Shown here one piece after another: positions 40,205 to 47,868 of a stretch of 64,000 nucleotides of DNA; position 1 is the first letter of the stretch; each line of letters opens with the position of its first letter. Source of the DNA: Actinomadura madurae (GTDB lineage Bacteria > Actinomycetota > Actinomycetes > Streptosporangiales > Streptosporangiaceae); NCBI RefSeq assembly GCF_900115095.1, contig NZ_FOVH01000001.1:744001-808000 (forward strand), written 5' to 3'. Position numbers and translations under genes: made by a program. The notes beneath the pieces are model-generated. The model saw only the letters and a list, made by a program, of their open reading frames with translations. It was not told the DNA's origin and did no database searches.

Positions 40205-40904
40205 AGGACCGCCGCATCCGGCGCGTCCGCCACCTGCGGCCCAGGCCGCCGAACCCCGGCCCGAACCCGGGACCGAACGGCGGGACCCTCAGCTCGTACA
40301 GCACGCGCAGGAGGACGCCGCCCCCGAACAGGGCGGCTCCCCGCTTCAGGGTGGCGCCCGGGTCCTCGACCGAGGCGGCGGGGCGCGGGTGGAGGCGGCC
40401 GCGCGGGTCGTACACGACCTGGATGCGGTCGCCTCGCTTCGCCGCCGCCGGGGGACCGGTGGTGATCTTCCGCACCCGCGGCTCGGCGCAGGCCAGGTCA
40501 TGGTCGTAGTAGACGCGCGTGGTCGTGTGCCCCTCGCTGTCGGTGCTGGTGACCTCGCGCCGGTCGACACTCCGCACCGTGCACGCCGTGGTCCGTCCCC
40601 GCTCGTGCAACGCCTGCTCCCGCACCGCTTCGGCGACGTATCCCGCCCCGAAGGACAGCAGGAGGAAGGCGCCGAAGAACACCAGGATGTTCTCGTAGCG
40701 CAGCTGCGTGAAGACGATCAGGCCGTACCCGGCGAGCAGCATCACGATGATCAGCGCGGTGCCCGCCCAGTTCTCCATGAGCGCCGACGGGCCGTGGGCG
40801 GCGAGGGCGGCCTCGGCGACGACGATCGCGAGCCCGGCCCCGGGCGCGCCGAACGCCAGCAGCGCCGCCAGGCCCCGCTCCGACCGTCTCCCGTACCGCA
40901 CCAT
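40179..40904 (-). CDS. DUF3592-like membrane protein
   Basis: This 241-residue protein has three helices in its first 95 residues (about 13-35, 47-66 and 72-92). A beta-rich soluble segment follows (TTACTVRSVDRRE, TRVYYDHDL, GDRIQVVYDPRG near 150-165), which is the DUF3592 pattern. Another hydrophobic stretch near 190-205 and a Gly/Pro/Arg-rich tail end the protein. Function unknown. Confidence 0.62.
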   Translation of the reverse strand: MVRYGRRSERGLAALLAFGAPGAGLAIVVAEAALAAHGPSALMENWAGTALIIVMLLAGYGLIVFTQLRYENILVFFGAFLLLSFGAGYVAEAVREQALHERGRTTACTVRSVDRREVTSTDSEGHTTTRVYYDHDLACAEPRVRKITTGPPAAAKRGDRIQVVYDPRGRLHPRPAASVEDPGATLKRGAALFGGGVLLRVLYELRVPPFGPGFGPGFGGLGRRWRTRRMRRSFRDRPPSP

Positions 40905-41032
40905 CGGATTCCGTTCCGTCGTTCATCCGTGTCCTCCGGATGAGACGCACGGTTCCGCCGTCCGGATCGCCATCTGATCCTTACTTTCCGGGACGGCGGA
41001 ACCGCGCGGGAACGGCTCGCGGGGAGGCGGCG

Positions 41033-42511
41033 TCAGAGGGCCGCGTGGACCTCCTTGGCGACGCGCTCGCCGGAGCGGACGGCGCCGTCCATGTAGCCGG
41101 TCCAGTAGTCGGACGTCTCGGTGCCGGCCCAGTGGATCGGGCCGCACGGCGCCCGCAGCGCCGGGCCGAAGGCGGTGAGCGCGCCGGGCGGGGCGACGCC
41201 GACCGGGCCGCCGCCGCTCCACATCTCGTTGTCCCAGCGCTGGAACGCCGTCAGGCTCGGGTTCGCCGCCTGGCTCCCGAACAGCTTGGTGAACGAGTCC
41301 AGGCCCGCCGCGCGGACGTCGTCGGCGGGCGCGGCGTCCAGCCTTCGCATGTTGGCCTGGTTCATGAAGCCCATCAGGATGCCGCGCGACCCGTCCGGCG
41401 GGCTGTTGTCGAACGTCGCGTCGATCGCGCCGCTGTCGGCGATCGCCTGCCCGGTCAGGCCGTCCGCCCGCCAGAACGGCGTGTCGTAGACGGCGACGAA
41501 CTTGGCGACCGACCCCATCGGGTAGCGCTGCGTCAGCTGGGCCCGGCTCGCGGGCAGCGCCGGCGAGTAGTCGATCTTGTCGGCGATCGCGGGCGACATC
41601 GCGACGATGACGCGCTCGGCCGACACCGTGACGCCGTCGGCGGTGACCGTCACGCCGCCCGAGCCGGTGACGATGGACCGCACCGGCGCGTTGTAGCGGA
41701 CGATGTCGCCCAGCCTCGCCGCCAGCCGGATCGGCACCTCCTGCGAGCCGCCGACGAACCGGGACTCCTGCGCGCCGTCCTTGGTGTTGATCAGCCGGTC
41801 GATCGTCCCCGGGGTGCTCGCGTTGCCCGCCGAGGCCGCGTAGTTCAGCACGTACAGGAGCGAGACCTCCTGCGAGCGCACCGACAGGGTCGAGGAGGCG
41901 AACGCGTCCATGAGGAACCGCGCGCCGCTGCTGATCGTGTTGGCCCGCGACCAGGTGTGGAAGGTCTGGGCGTCCCACTCCTCGGCCTTTGCGGCCCGCC
42001 ACGGCTCGCCGACCGGCACCTCCTTGATCATGGTGCCGAGACGCAGCAGGGCCAGCTCCAGGTCGACGACGCCCCAGTCCGGCGGGACGGCGCCGAGGAT
42101 GCCGTCGGTCTCGTAGAGGGACCGCTTGCCGTTGCGGTAGTAGACGTTCTTGCCCGTGTTGTACGTGGGGTAGGTACCGACGCCCATGTCCTTCGCGAGC
42201 GCGGCGATGCGGTCCTGGGTGGGGCCGATGAACTCGGCGCCGCCCTCGTTGGTGGTGCCGTCGCCGAGCGGCATCCCGTACACGCGCCCGCCGGGCCGCT
42301 CGCGGGCCTCCAGGACGATGACGGACCGCCCGGCGGCGACGAGGTCGCGAGCGGCGGTGAGGCCGGCCAGCCCGGCGCCGACGATCACCACGTCGGCGCC
42401 GAGCGGTGCGGTGCGGGCGGCGGCGGGCGGTGCCGCGGCGGCGGAGACGACGGCTCCGGCGGCGGTGAGGGCGCCTGTGCCGAGCAGTCTGCGGCGGCTG
42501 ACTCGGGTCAC
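41033..42511 (-). CDS. Flavin monoamine oxidase family protein, Tat-exported
   Basis: This 492-residue FAD enzyme starts with a twin-arginine signal (SRRRLLGTGALTAAGA, residues 5-20), so it should be folded and cofactor-loaded before export. The FAD-binding VVIVGAGLAGLTAARDL lies near 41-57, ERPGGRVYG near 71-79 and NEGGAEFIG near 88, with the C-terminal flavin block IHWAGTETSDYWTGYMDGAVRSGERVA in two parts. It is expected to oxidise an amine to an aldehyde with peroxide release. GTG start with GGGAG upstream. Divergent from pepQ. Confidence 0.87.
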   Translation of the reverse strand: MTRVSRRRLLGTGALTAAGAVVSAAAAPPAAARTAPLGADVVIVGAGLAGLTAARDLVAAGRSVIVLEARERPGGRVYGMPLGDGTTNEGGAEFIGPTQDRIAALAKDMGVGTYPTYNTGKNVYYRNGKRSLYETDGILGAVPPDWGVVDLELALLRLGTMIKEVPVGEPWRAAKAEEWDAQTFHTWSRANTISSGARFLMDAFASSTLSVRSQEVSLLYVLNYAASAGNASTPGTIDRLINTKDGAQESRFVGGSQEVPIRLAARLGDIVRYNAPVRSIVTGSGGVTVTADGVTVSAERVIVAMSPAIADKIDYSPALPASRAQLTQRYPMGSVAKFVAVYDTPFWRADGLTGQAIADSGAIDATFDNSPPDGSRGILMGFMNQANMRRLDAAPADDVRAAGLDSFTKLFGSQAANPSLTAFQRWDNEMWSGGGPVGVAPPGALTAFGPALRAPCGPIHWAGTETSDYWTGYMDGAVRSGERVAKEVHAAL

Positions 42512-42648
42512 GGTGAATCACTCCCGGGGAAGTCCATGCGGGGGGACGGACGGAGCACACGCCCGGTCAACCTAGGCCAGCCCTCCAGCAAAAGTCGAGA
42601 GTTTCTCATGTTCGTGACCGCGTCGAGACGGCCGCCGCGCGGGTGGCC

Positions 42649-42654
42649 TAGAGT
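42649..42654 (+). promoter_or_regulatory. -10-like TAGAGT before pepQ
   Basis: TAGAGT ends 7 nt before the pepQ ATG with no Shine-Dalgarno, consistent with a leaderless transcript. Confidence 0.42.
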
Positions 42655-42661
42655 CCTGCCC

Positions 42662-43738
42662 ATGGGGGAGACGCACCTCGCGCGGCGCCGCCGGCTGGCC
42701 GCGCTCGTCGCCGAACGGGACGCCGGCGCCCTGCTGGTGACCCGGCTCGTCAACGTCCGCTACCTGACCGGCCTGGACAGCTCCCGGGCCGCGCTGCTCG
42801 TCCCGGCCGGCGGGGACGCCGTCCTCGCGACCGACGGCCGGTACGCCGGCATGGCCGCCGAGGTCTGCCCCGAGCTGCCCGTCATCGTCGACCGGCAGGT
42901 GGCGCACGTCCTGCTGAAGAGGGCGGCCGAAGACGGCCATGGCCGCGTCGGCTTCGAGGCCCACGACATGACGGTCGAGCAGCACGCCGGCCTGGCCGCG
43001 GACGCCGAGGGGGAGCTGATCCCGCTCGGCCACCTCGTCGAGGACCTGCGCAGGGTCAAGGACGAGGAGGAGATCGCCCTCCTGCGCGAGGCCTGCGCCA
43101 TCACCGACCGCGCGTTCGCGGCCGTCCTCTCCGAGATCCGCGCCGGCGTCACCGAGCGGGCCGTCGCGGTCGCGCTCGAACGGGCCATGGTCGACCTCGG
43201 CGCCGAGCGCCCCGCGTTCGAGTCGATCGTCGCCTCCGGGCCGAACGGCGCCGTCCCGCACCACCACCCGGGCGGGCGCGAGCTGGAGCGCGGCGACCTC
43301 GTCACCCTGGACTTCGGCGCCCTGTACGGCGGCTACCACGCCGACATGACCCGCACCGTGGCGATCGGCGAGCCGGCGGACTGGCAGCGCGACCTCTACG
43401 ACCTCGTGCACCGGGCGCAGCGGGCCGCGCTCGACGCCGCCGTCCCCGGCGCCGAGACCAAGGCCGTCGACGCAGCCGCCCGGGACGTCATCGCGGCGGC
43501 CGGGCACGGCGACGCGTTCCCCCACGGGCTCGGGCACGGCGTCGGCCTGGAGATCCACGAAGCGCCGCTCATGGGGTACGACAAGACCGGTAAGCTGGTG
43601 GATCGGGTTCCGATCACCGCGGAGCCGGGGGTCTACCTCGCGGGCCGCGGCGGCGTGCGCATCGAGGACACGCTCGTGGTCCGCGCGGGCGGCCCGGAGC
43701 TCCTCACCACAACGACCAAGGACCTGCTCGTCCTGTAG
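42662..43738 (+). CDS. pepQ: Xaa-Pro peptidase (M24 family)
   Basis: This 358-residue dinuclear-metal peptidase has a creatinase-like N-terminal domain (1-120) and a pita-bread catalytic domain. Metal ligands are visible: Asp in LDFGALYGG, Asp in YHADMTRT, His in [12 protein letters not shown], Glu in TAEPGVY and Glu in GVRIEDT. It cleaves dipeptides or oligopeptides ending in proline. Linkage to efp and nusB is a common actinobacterial arrangement. Confidence 0.9.
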   Translation: MGETHLARRRRLAALVAERDAGALLVTRLVNVRYLTGLDSSRAALLVPAGGDAVLATDGRYAGMAAEVCPELPVIVDRQVAHVLLKRAAEDGHGRVGFEAHDMTVEQHAGLAADAEGELIPLGHLVEDLRRVKDEEEIALLREACAITDRAFAAVLSEIRAGVTERAVAVALERAMVDLGAERPAFESIVASGPNGAVPHHHPGGRELERGDLVTLDFGALYGGYHADMTRTVAIGEPADWQRDLYDLVHRAQRAALDAAVPGAETKAVDAAARDVIAAAGHGDAFPHGLGHGVGLEIHEAPLMGYDKTGKLVDRVPITAEPGVYLAGRGGVRIEDTLVVRAGGPELLTTTTKDLLVL

Positions 43739-43769
43739 ACGCGCGGGTCGCGACCGGGAGAACAACGCA

Positions 43770-44327
43770 GTGGCGACGACGAACGACCTGAAGAACGGCA
43801 TGACGCTGAACCTCGACGGCCAGCTGTGGACCGTCCTGGAATTCCAGCACGTCAAGCCCGGCAAGGGCGGCGCGTTCGTCCGTACCAAGCTCAAGAACGT
43901 CCTGTCCGGCAAGGTCGTCGACAAGACCTTCAACGCCGGCACCAAGGTCGAGGTGGCGAGCGTCGACAAGCGGGAGATGCAGTACCTCTACCGCGAGGGC
44001 GAGGACTTCGTCTTCATGGACACCGAGACCTACGACCAGCCGCACATCCCGGCCACCGTCGTCGGCGACGCCGCGAACTACCTGCTCCCCGAGCAGAACG
44101 CCGTGATCGCCTTCAACAACGAGAACCCGCTGTACGTCGAGCTGCCCGCGGCCGTCGTGCTGGAGATCACCGAGACCGAGCCCGGCCTGCAGGGCGACCG
44201 CTCCACCGGCGGCAGCAAGCCCGCCACCCTGGAGACCGGCGCGCAGATCCAGGTCCCCCTGTTCATCACCACCGGCGAGAAGGTCAAGGTCGACACCCGC
44301 TCCGGCGAGTACCTCGGCCGCGGCTGA
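43770..44327 (+). CDS. efp: Elongation factor P
   Basis: This 185-residue three-domain protein relieves ribosome stalling at polyproline. The modification loop [10 protein letters not shown] carries Lys32 at its tip, preceded by Pro30. The C-terminal signature [16 protein letters not shown] is complete. No epmA or epmB-type gene is next to it. GTG start with GGGAG upstream. The stop overlaps the nusB ATG (TGATG). Confidence 0.96.
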   Translation: MATTNDLKNGMTLNLDGQLWTVLEFQHVKPGKGGAFVRTKLKNVLSGKVVDKTFNAGTKVEVASVDKREMQYLYREGEDFVFMDTETYDQPHIPATVVGDAANYLLPEQNAVIAFNNENPLYVELPAAVVLEITETEPGLQGDRSTGGSKPATLETGAQIQVPLFITTGEKVKVDTRSGEYLGRG

Positions 44328-44743
44328 TGGCGGCTCGCACCAAGGCGCGCAAACTGGCGCTGGACATCCTGTTCGCGGCGGAGCTGCGGGAGGAGGAGCC
44401 CGCGGCGGTGCTCGCCGCCCGGGGCCGCCCCAACCAGGACGAGCTGGCCGAGTACCCGCACGCCGTCCGGCTGATCGAGGGCGTCCAGGAGCACCGGGAG
44501 CGCGTCGACGAGCTGATCGCCACCTACGCGACCGGCTGGACGCTGGAGCGGATGCCGGTCGTCGACCGCAACATCCTGCGGATGGGCGCGTTCGAGCTCC
44601 TGTGGGTGGACGACGTTCCCGACGCCGTCGCGATCAGCGAGGCCGTCCGCCTGGCCACCGAGCTGTCCACCGACGAGTCCCCCCGCTTCGTCAACGGCCT
44701 CCTCTCCCGCCTCCAGCAGCTCAAGCCCTCCCTGTCCCTCTGA
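44327..44743 (+). CDS. nusB: Transcription antitermination factor NusB
   Basis: This 138-residue all-helical RNA-binding protein acts with NusE (S10) at boxA of rRNA operons. It has the typical ARTKARKLALDILFAAEL start, the WTLERMPVVDRNILRMGAFELL centre (in two parts) and ISEAVRLATELSTDESPRFVNGLLSRL end. Translationally coupled to efp. Confidence 0.94.
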   Translation: MAARTKARKLALDILFAAELREEEPAAVLAARGRPNQDELAEYPHAVRLIEGVQEHRERVDELIATYATGWTLERMPVVDRNILRMGAFELLWVDDVPDAVAISEAVRLATELSTDESPRFVNGLLSRLQQLKPSLSL

Positions 44744-44979
44744 TCCGGGAGCACGCGGGTGCCGACGATGAAAGGCCAGGCAGTTCTCACTGTGACCACC
44801 TCAACCGGCACCGCGGCACGCACCCACCTCAACGCTTGCGATCGCGTCCGAAGGCAGGGTCGAGCGAAGCGAGAACCTGATCGCGCAGCGAGCCGCGAGG
44901 CGAGCCGGAGCGATGCAGCGATCGCGCGCGGTTCCCGACGATGGAGGGCCGCCAAGGCCCGAAGGAGGAGGGGACCGCA

Positions 44980-45714
44980 ATGAGATACAGCCGGGTTCGC
45001 AATGCGGTGCTCTGGGAGGCGTTGCGGGGCGTTCTGGAGCGGATCACCCCCGAGGCCGGCCAGAGCGACGTCGTGGACGTCGGCGGCGGCACCGGCGGGT
45101 TCGCGGTCCCGCTCGCCGAGCTCGGCCACCGGGTCACCGTGGTCGACGCCAACCCCGACGCCCTCGCCGCGCTGGAGCGCCGCGCCGCCGAGTCCGGCGT
45201 GCGGGTGCGCGCGATGCAGGGCGACGCCGTCGACCTCCCCGACCTGCTCGGCCCCGGCGCCGCCGACCTCGTGCTGTGCCACAGCGTGCTGGAGTACGTG
45301 GACGAGCCCGGCGCCGCGATGGCCGCGCTGACCGGCGCCCTGCGCCCCGGCGGCTCGGTCAGCGTGCTGGTCGCCGGGCAGATCGCCGCCGCGCTGCACC
45401 GCGCGGTGTCCGGGCACTTCGACGACGCCCGCCGGGTGCTGACCGACCCGGCCGGGCGGTGGGGCGAGGGCGACCGGATGCCCCGCCGGTTCACCCGCGA
45501 GACGTTGTCGGCGCTGGTGCGCGGCGCCGGGCTGCGGGTCGCCGAGCTGCACGGCGTCCGGATCTTCGCCGACCTGGTGCCGAGCGGCCTGCTGGACGGC
45601 GACGCCGGCTCCGCGGACGCGCTGATCGCGCTGGAGTCGGTGGCGGCCGTCCATCCCGTCCTGCGCGACCTCGCCACCCAGCTGCACCTGGTGGCCGACA
45701 AGCCGGCCGGATGA
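44980..45714 (+). CDS. SAM-dependent methyltransferase
   Basis: This 244-residue class I methyltransferase has SAM motif I VVDVGGGTGGFAVPLAELG near residues 32-50, the acidic loop VVDANPDAL, GDAVDLPDLL and motif IV DLVLCHSVLEYVDEP. The N-terminus MRYSRVRNAVLWEALRGVL resembles the Mycobacterium/Streptomyces methyltransferases encoded next to dinB. Substrate unknown. AAGGAGGAGGG precedes the ATG. dinB starts 7 nt after its stop. The 236-nt gap from nusB holds short GCGATCGCG and GAGCGAAGCGAG repeats but no gene I can support. Confidence 0.85.
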   Translation: MRYSRVRNAVLWEALRGVLERITPEAGQSDVVDVGGGTGGFAVPLAELGHRVTVVDANPDALAALERRAAESGVRVRAMQGDAVDLPDLLGPGAADLVLCHSVLEYVDEPGAAMAALTGALRPGGSVSVLVAGQIAAALHRAVSGHFDDARRVLTDPAGRWGEGDRMPRRFTRETLSALVRGAGLRVAELHGVRIFADLVPSGLLDGDAGSADALIALESVAAVHPVLRDLATQLHLVADKPAG

Positions 45715-45721
45715 CGGGGCC

Positions 45722-46987
45722 GTGAGCCGCAAGCAGCAGCTGCACCGGCCCGGCCCGCAGCCGGGCCCGCCCGCGGACGACTCCGGCTGCTCGATCCTGC
45801 ACGTCGACATGGACGCCTTCTTCGTCAGCGTCGAGCTGCTCGACCGCCCCGAGCTGCGCGGCCGCCCGGTGATCGTGGGCGGCGCCGGGCCGCGCGGGGT
45901 GGTGTCCGCGGCGTCCTACGAGGCGCGGACGTTCGGCGTGCACTCGGCGATGCCGATGTCGCGGGCCCGGCGGCTGTGCCCGCGGGCGGTGGTGCTGCCG
46001 GTCGACCACGCCAAGTACGCCCGGGTGTCGGCGGCCGTGTTCGAGATCTTCCGGTCGGTCACCCCGCTGGTGGAGGGCCTGTCCCTGGACGAGGCGTTCC
46101 TGGACGTGGCGGGCGCCCGGCGGCGGCTCGGCCGGCCCGCCGAGATCGCGCGGCTGATCCGCGAGCAGGTCCGGGCCCAGCAGGGCATCACCTGCTCGGT
46201 CGGGGTGGCGAGCACCAAGTTCGTCGCCAAGCTCGCCTCGACCCGGTGCAAGCCGGACGGCCTGCTGGTCGTGCCCGCCGACGGCGTGACCGACTTCCTG
46301 CACCCGCTGCCCGTCGCGGCGCTCTGGGGCGTCGGGGAGCGGACGGAGCAGGCGCTCACCCGGCTGGGCCTGCGGACCGTGGGGCAGCTCGCCCAGGTCC
46401 CGCCGGCCACGCTGCGGCGCGAGCTGGGCAACGCGCTCGGGGCGCACCTGCACGAGCTGGCCTGGGGACGCGACCCGCGGGAGGTCGTCGCGCACACGCC
46501 CGACAAGAGCATCGGCGCCGAGGAGACCTTCGACGTCGACGTCGACGACCCGGAGGTCGTCCGCCGGGAGCTGCTGCGGCTGGCCGAGAAGGTCGGCGCG
46601 CGGCTGCGCGAGAGCGGGAACGCCGGCCGGACGGTCAGCGTCAAACTGCGGATGGCCGACTTCAGGACGATCACCCGGGCGCGGACGCTCCCCGAGCCGA
46701 CCGATCTCGCTCGTGTGATCTATGTCACAGCATGCGAGCTGTACGAGGGGGCCGGTCTGGAACGGGTACGACTCCGTCTGGTCGGGGTGCGGGTGGAGAA
46801 CCTGCGTCCCGCCGGCGAGGCCCCCCGTCAGCTCGCCCTCGACGAGCCGGACAGCGGCTGGCGTGAGGCCGAGCGAGCCATGGACCAGGTCGCGCACCGG
46901 TTCGGCCGCGGCGCGGTTCGTCCCGCCGCGCTGGTGCGGCGTGCGGCGGATGGTGACGGACGTGACGGCAGGGACGGAAGACAATGA
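45722..46987 (+). CDS. dinB: DNA polymerase IV (Y family)
   Basis: This 421-residue translesion polymerase contains the catalytic Asp in LHVDMDAFFVSVE near 24-36. YEARTFGVHSAMPMSRARRLCP and the second acidic centre GLSLDEAFLDV follow, with helix-hairpin-helix elements (ALWGVGERTEQALTRLGLRTVGQLA) and the little-finger domain after about 240. The usual beta-clamp peptide appears as QLALDEP near residue 370. GTG start, closely behind the methyltransferase gene. Confidence 0.93.
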   Translation: MSRKQQLHRPGPQPGPPADDSGCSILHVDMDAFFVSVELLDRPELRGRPVIVGGAGPRGVVSAASYEARTFGVHSAMPMSRARRLCPRAVVLPVDHAKYARVSAAVFEIFRSVTPLVEGLSLDEAFLDVAGARRRLGRPAEIARLIREQVRAQQGITCSVGVASTKFVAKLASTRCKPDGLLVVPADGVTDFLHPLPVAALWGVGERTEQALTRLGLRTVGQLAQVPPATLRRELGNALGAHLHELAWGRDPREVVAHTPDKSIGAEETFDVDVDDPEVVRRELLRLAEKVGARLRESGNAGRTVSVKLRMADFRTITRARTLPEPTDLARVIYVTACELYEGAGLERVRLRLVGVRVENLRPAGEAPRQLALDEPDSGWREAERAMDQVAHRFGRGAVRPAALVRRAADGDGRDGRDGRQ

Positions 46988-47134
46988 AAGAAGGCTGTGG
47001 GGTGACCGGCACCGGGCCCTCGACGGGCCGTTCGCTTTCGTACGCTCGACAGTGCTCGTATTCTGGGCATATCACCGTTGACGTTCGCGTCCCGCATCGG
47101 ATACCCCGTCGCGGAGCTGTCGTTGGGAGGTGCC

Positions 47135-47533
47135 GTGCCGCTCTCTGAGCACGAGCAGCGCATGCTCGAACAGATCGAATCGGCGTTGTACGCCGAGGAT
47201 CCGAAGTTCGCTCACGCGGTTCGCTCGACCAACCCCCAGGTCCACTACAAGCGCCGGATCGTCAAGGCGGCCCTCGGGTTCGTCGTGGGCGTGAGCGCCC
47301 TGATGGCCGGCCTTGTGATCAACGAGGGCACGGTCACCATCGCCATCAGCGTGACCGGTTTCCTGCTCATGGTCGTCTGCTGCGTCTGGGCGCTGACGAG
47401 CTGGAAGCGGATGACCGGCATCGGCAGCGAGCCCGCCCAGGGCGACGGCGGGGGCCGGCAGGCCCGCCCCGCCAAGGCGGGCTTCATGGAGCGCATGGAA
47501 GAGAGCGGGCGCCGCCGCACAGAAGGACACTGA
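47135..47533 (+). CDS. DUF3040 membrane protein
   Basis: This 132-residue protein of the actinobacterial DUF3040 family has the hallmark start PLSEHEQRMLEQIESALYAEDPKFA, split here at about residues 2-26. Two adjacent transmembrane helices (about 46-65 and 69-90) and a charged Gly/Arg-rich tail follow. The GTG preceded by GGGAGG is used rather than an upstream in-frame start. Function unknown. It often lies near dinB or cell-wall genes. Confidence 0.85.
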   Translation: MPLSEHEQRMLEQIESALYAEDPKFAHAVRSTNPQVHYKRRIVKAALGFVVGVSALMAGLVINEGTVTIAISVTGFLLMVVCCVWALTSWKRMTGIGSEPAQGDGGGRQARPAKAGFMERMEESGRRRTEGH

Positions 47534-47720
47534 GCGGCGTCTGGAGCGGAGTTCTGCGGAGCGGAGGACGACGCTCAGTCCGGTTTTTCGGGGGGCTGGG
47601 GGTTGTCCCCCAGATGGACACTGAGCGGCGTCTGGAGCGGAGTTCTGCGGAGTGGAGGACGACGCTCAGTCCGGTTTTTCGGGGGGCTGGGGGTCGTCCC
47701 CCCAGATGGATATTGAGCGG
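47525..47720 (+). repeat. Duplicated 91/92-bp terminator-bearing repeat with third partial copy
   Basis: GGACACTGAGCGGCG starts at 47525 and again at 47616. The two units are nearly identical, and a third start (GGATATTGAGCGG) follows at 47708. Each full unit has CTGAGCGGCGTC pairing with GACGACGCTCAG (one mismatch, loop about 25 nt), followed by CCGGTTTTT. A second GGGGG/CCCCC hairpin comes after it. Orientation suits termination of the DUF3040 transcript, whose stop codon lies inside the first unit. The rest of the gap to 47868 shows nothing further. Confidence 0.72.
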
Positions 47721-47868
47721 CCGAGTGTCCTCCGGGGACGTCCCCGGACGGCGCCCGGCCGGCGGGAGTCTTCAGATCGTCCCGGCCGTTCGCGGGCCGA
47801 CCGCGAGGCCGGGACGAACGCGTGTCCGGGGGCCCGTGCGTCCGGGTCCCGTGTCCGGAGTCGGCCGC

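Noticed and set aside
44744..44979. GCGATCGCG and GAGCGAAGCGAG repeats and a 74-codon frame between nusB and the methyltransferase gene
   Set aside because: Short palindromes of this kind are common in GC-rich genomes, and the frame has no ribosome site or family resemblance.
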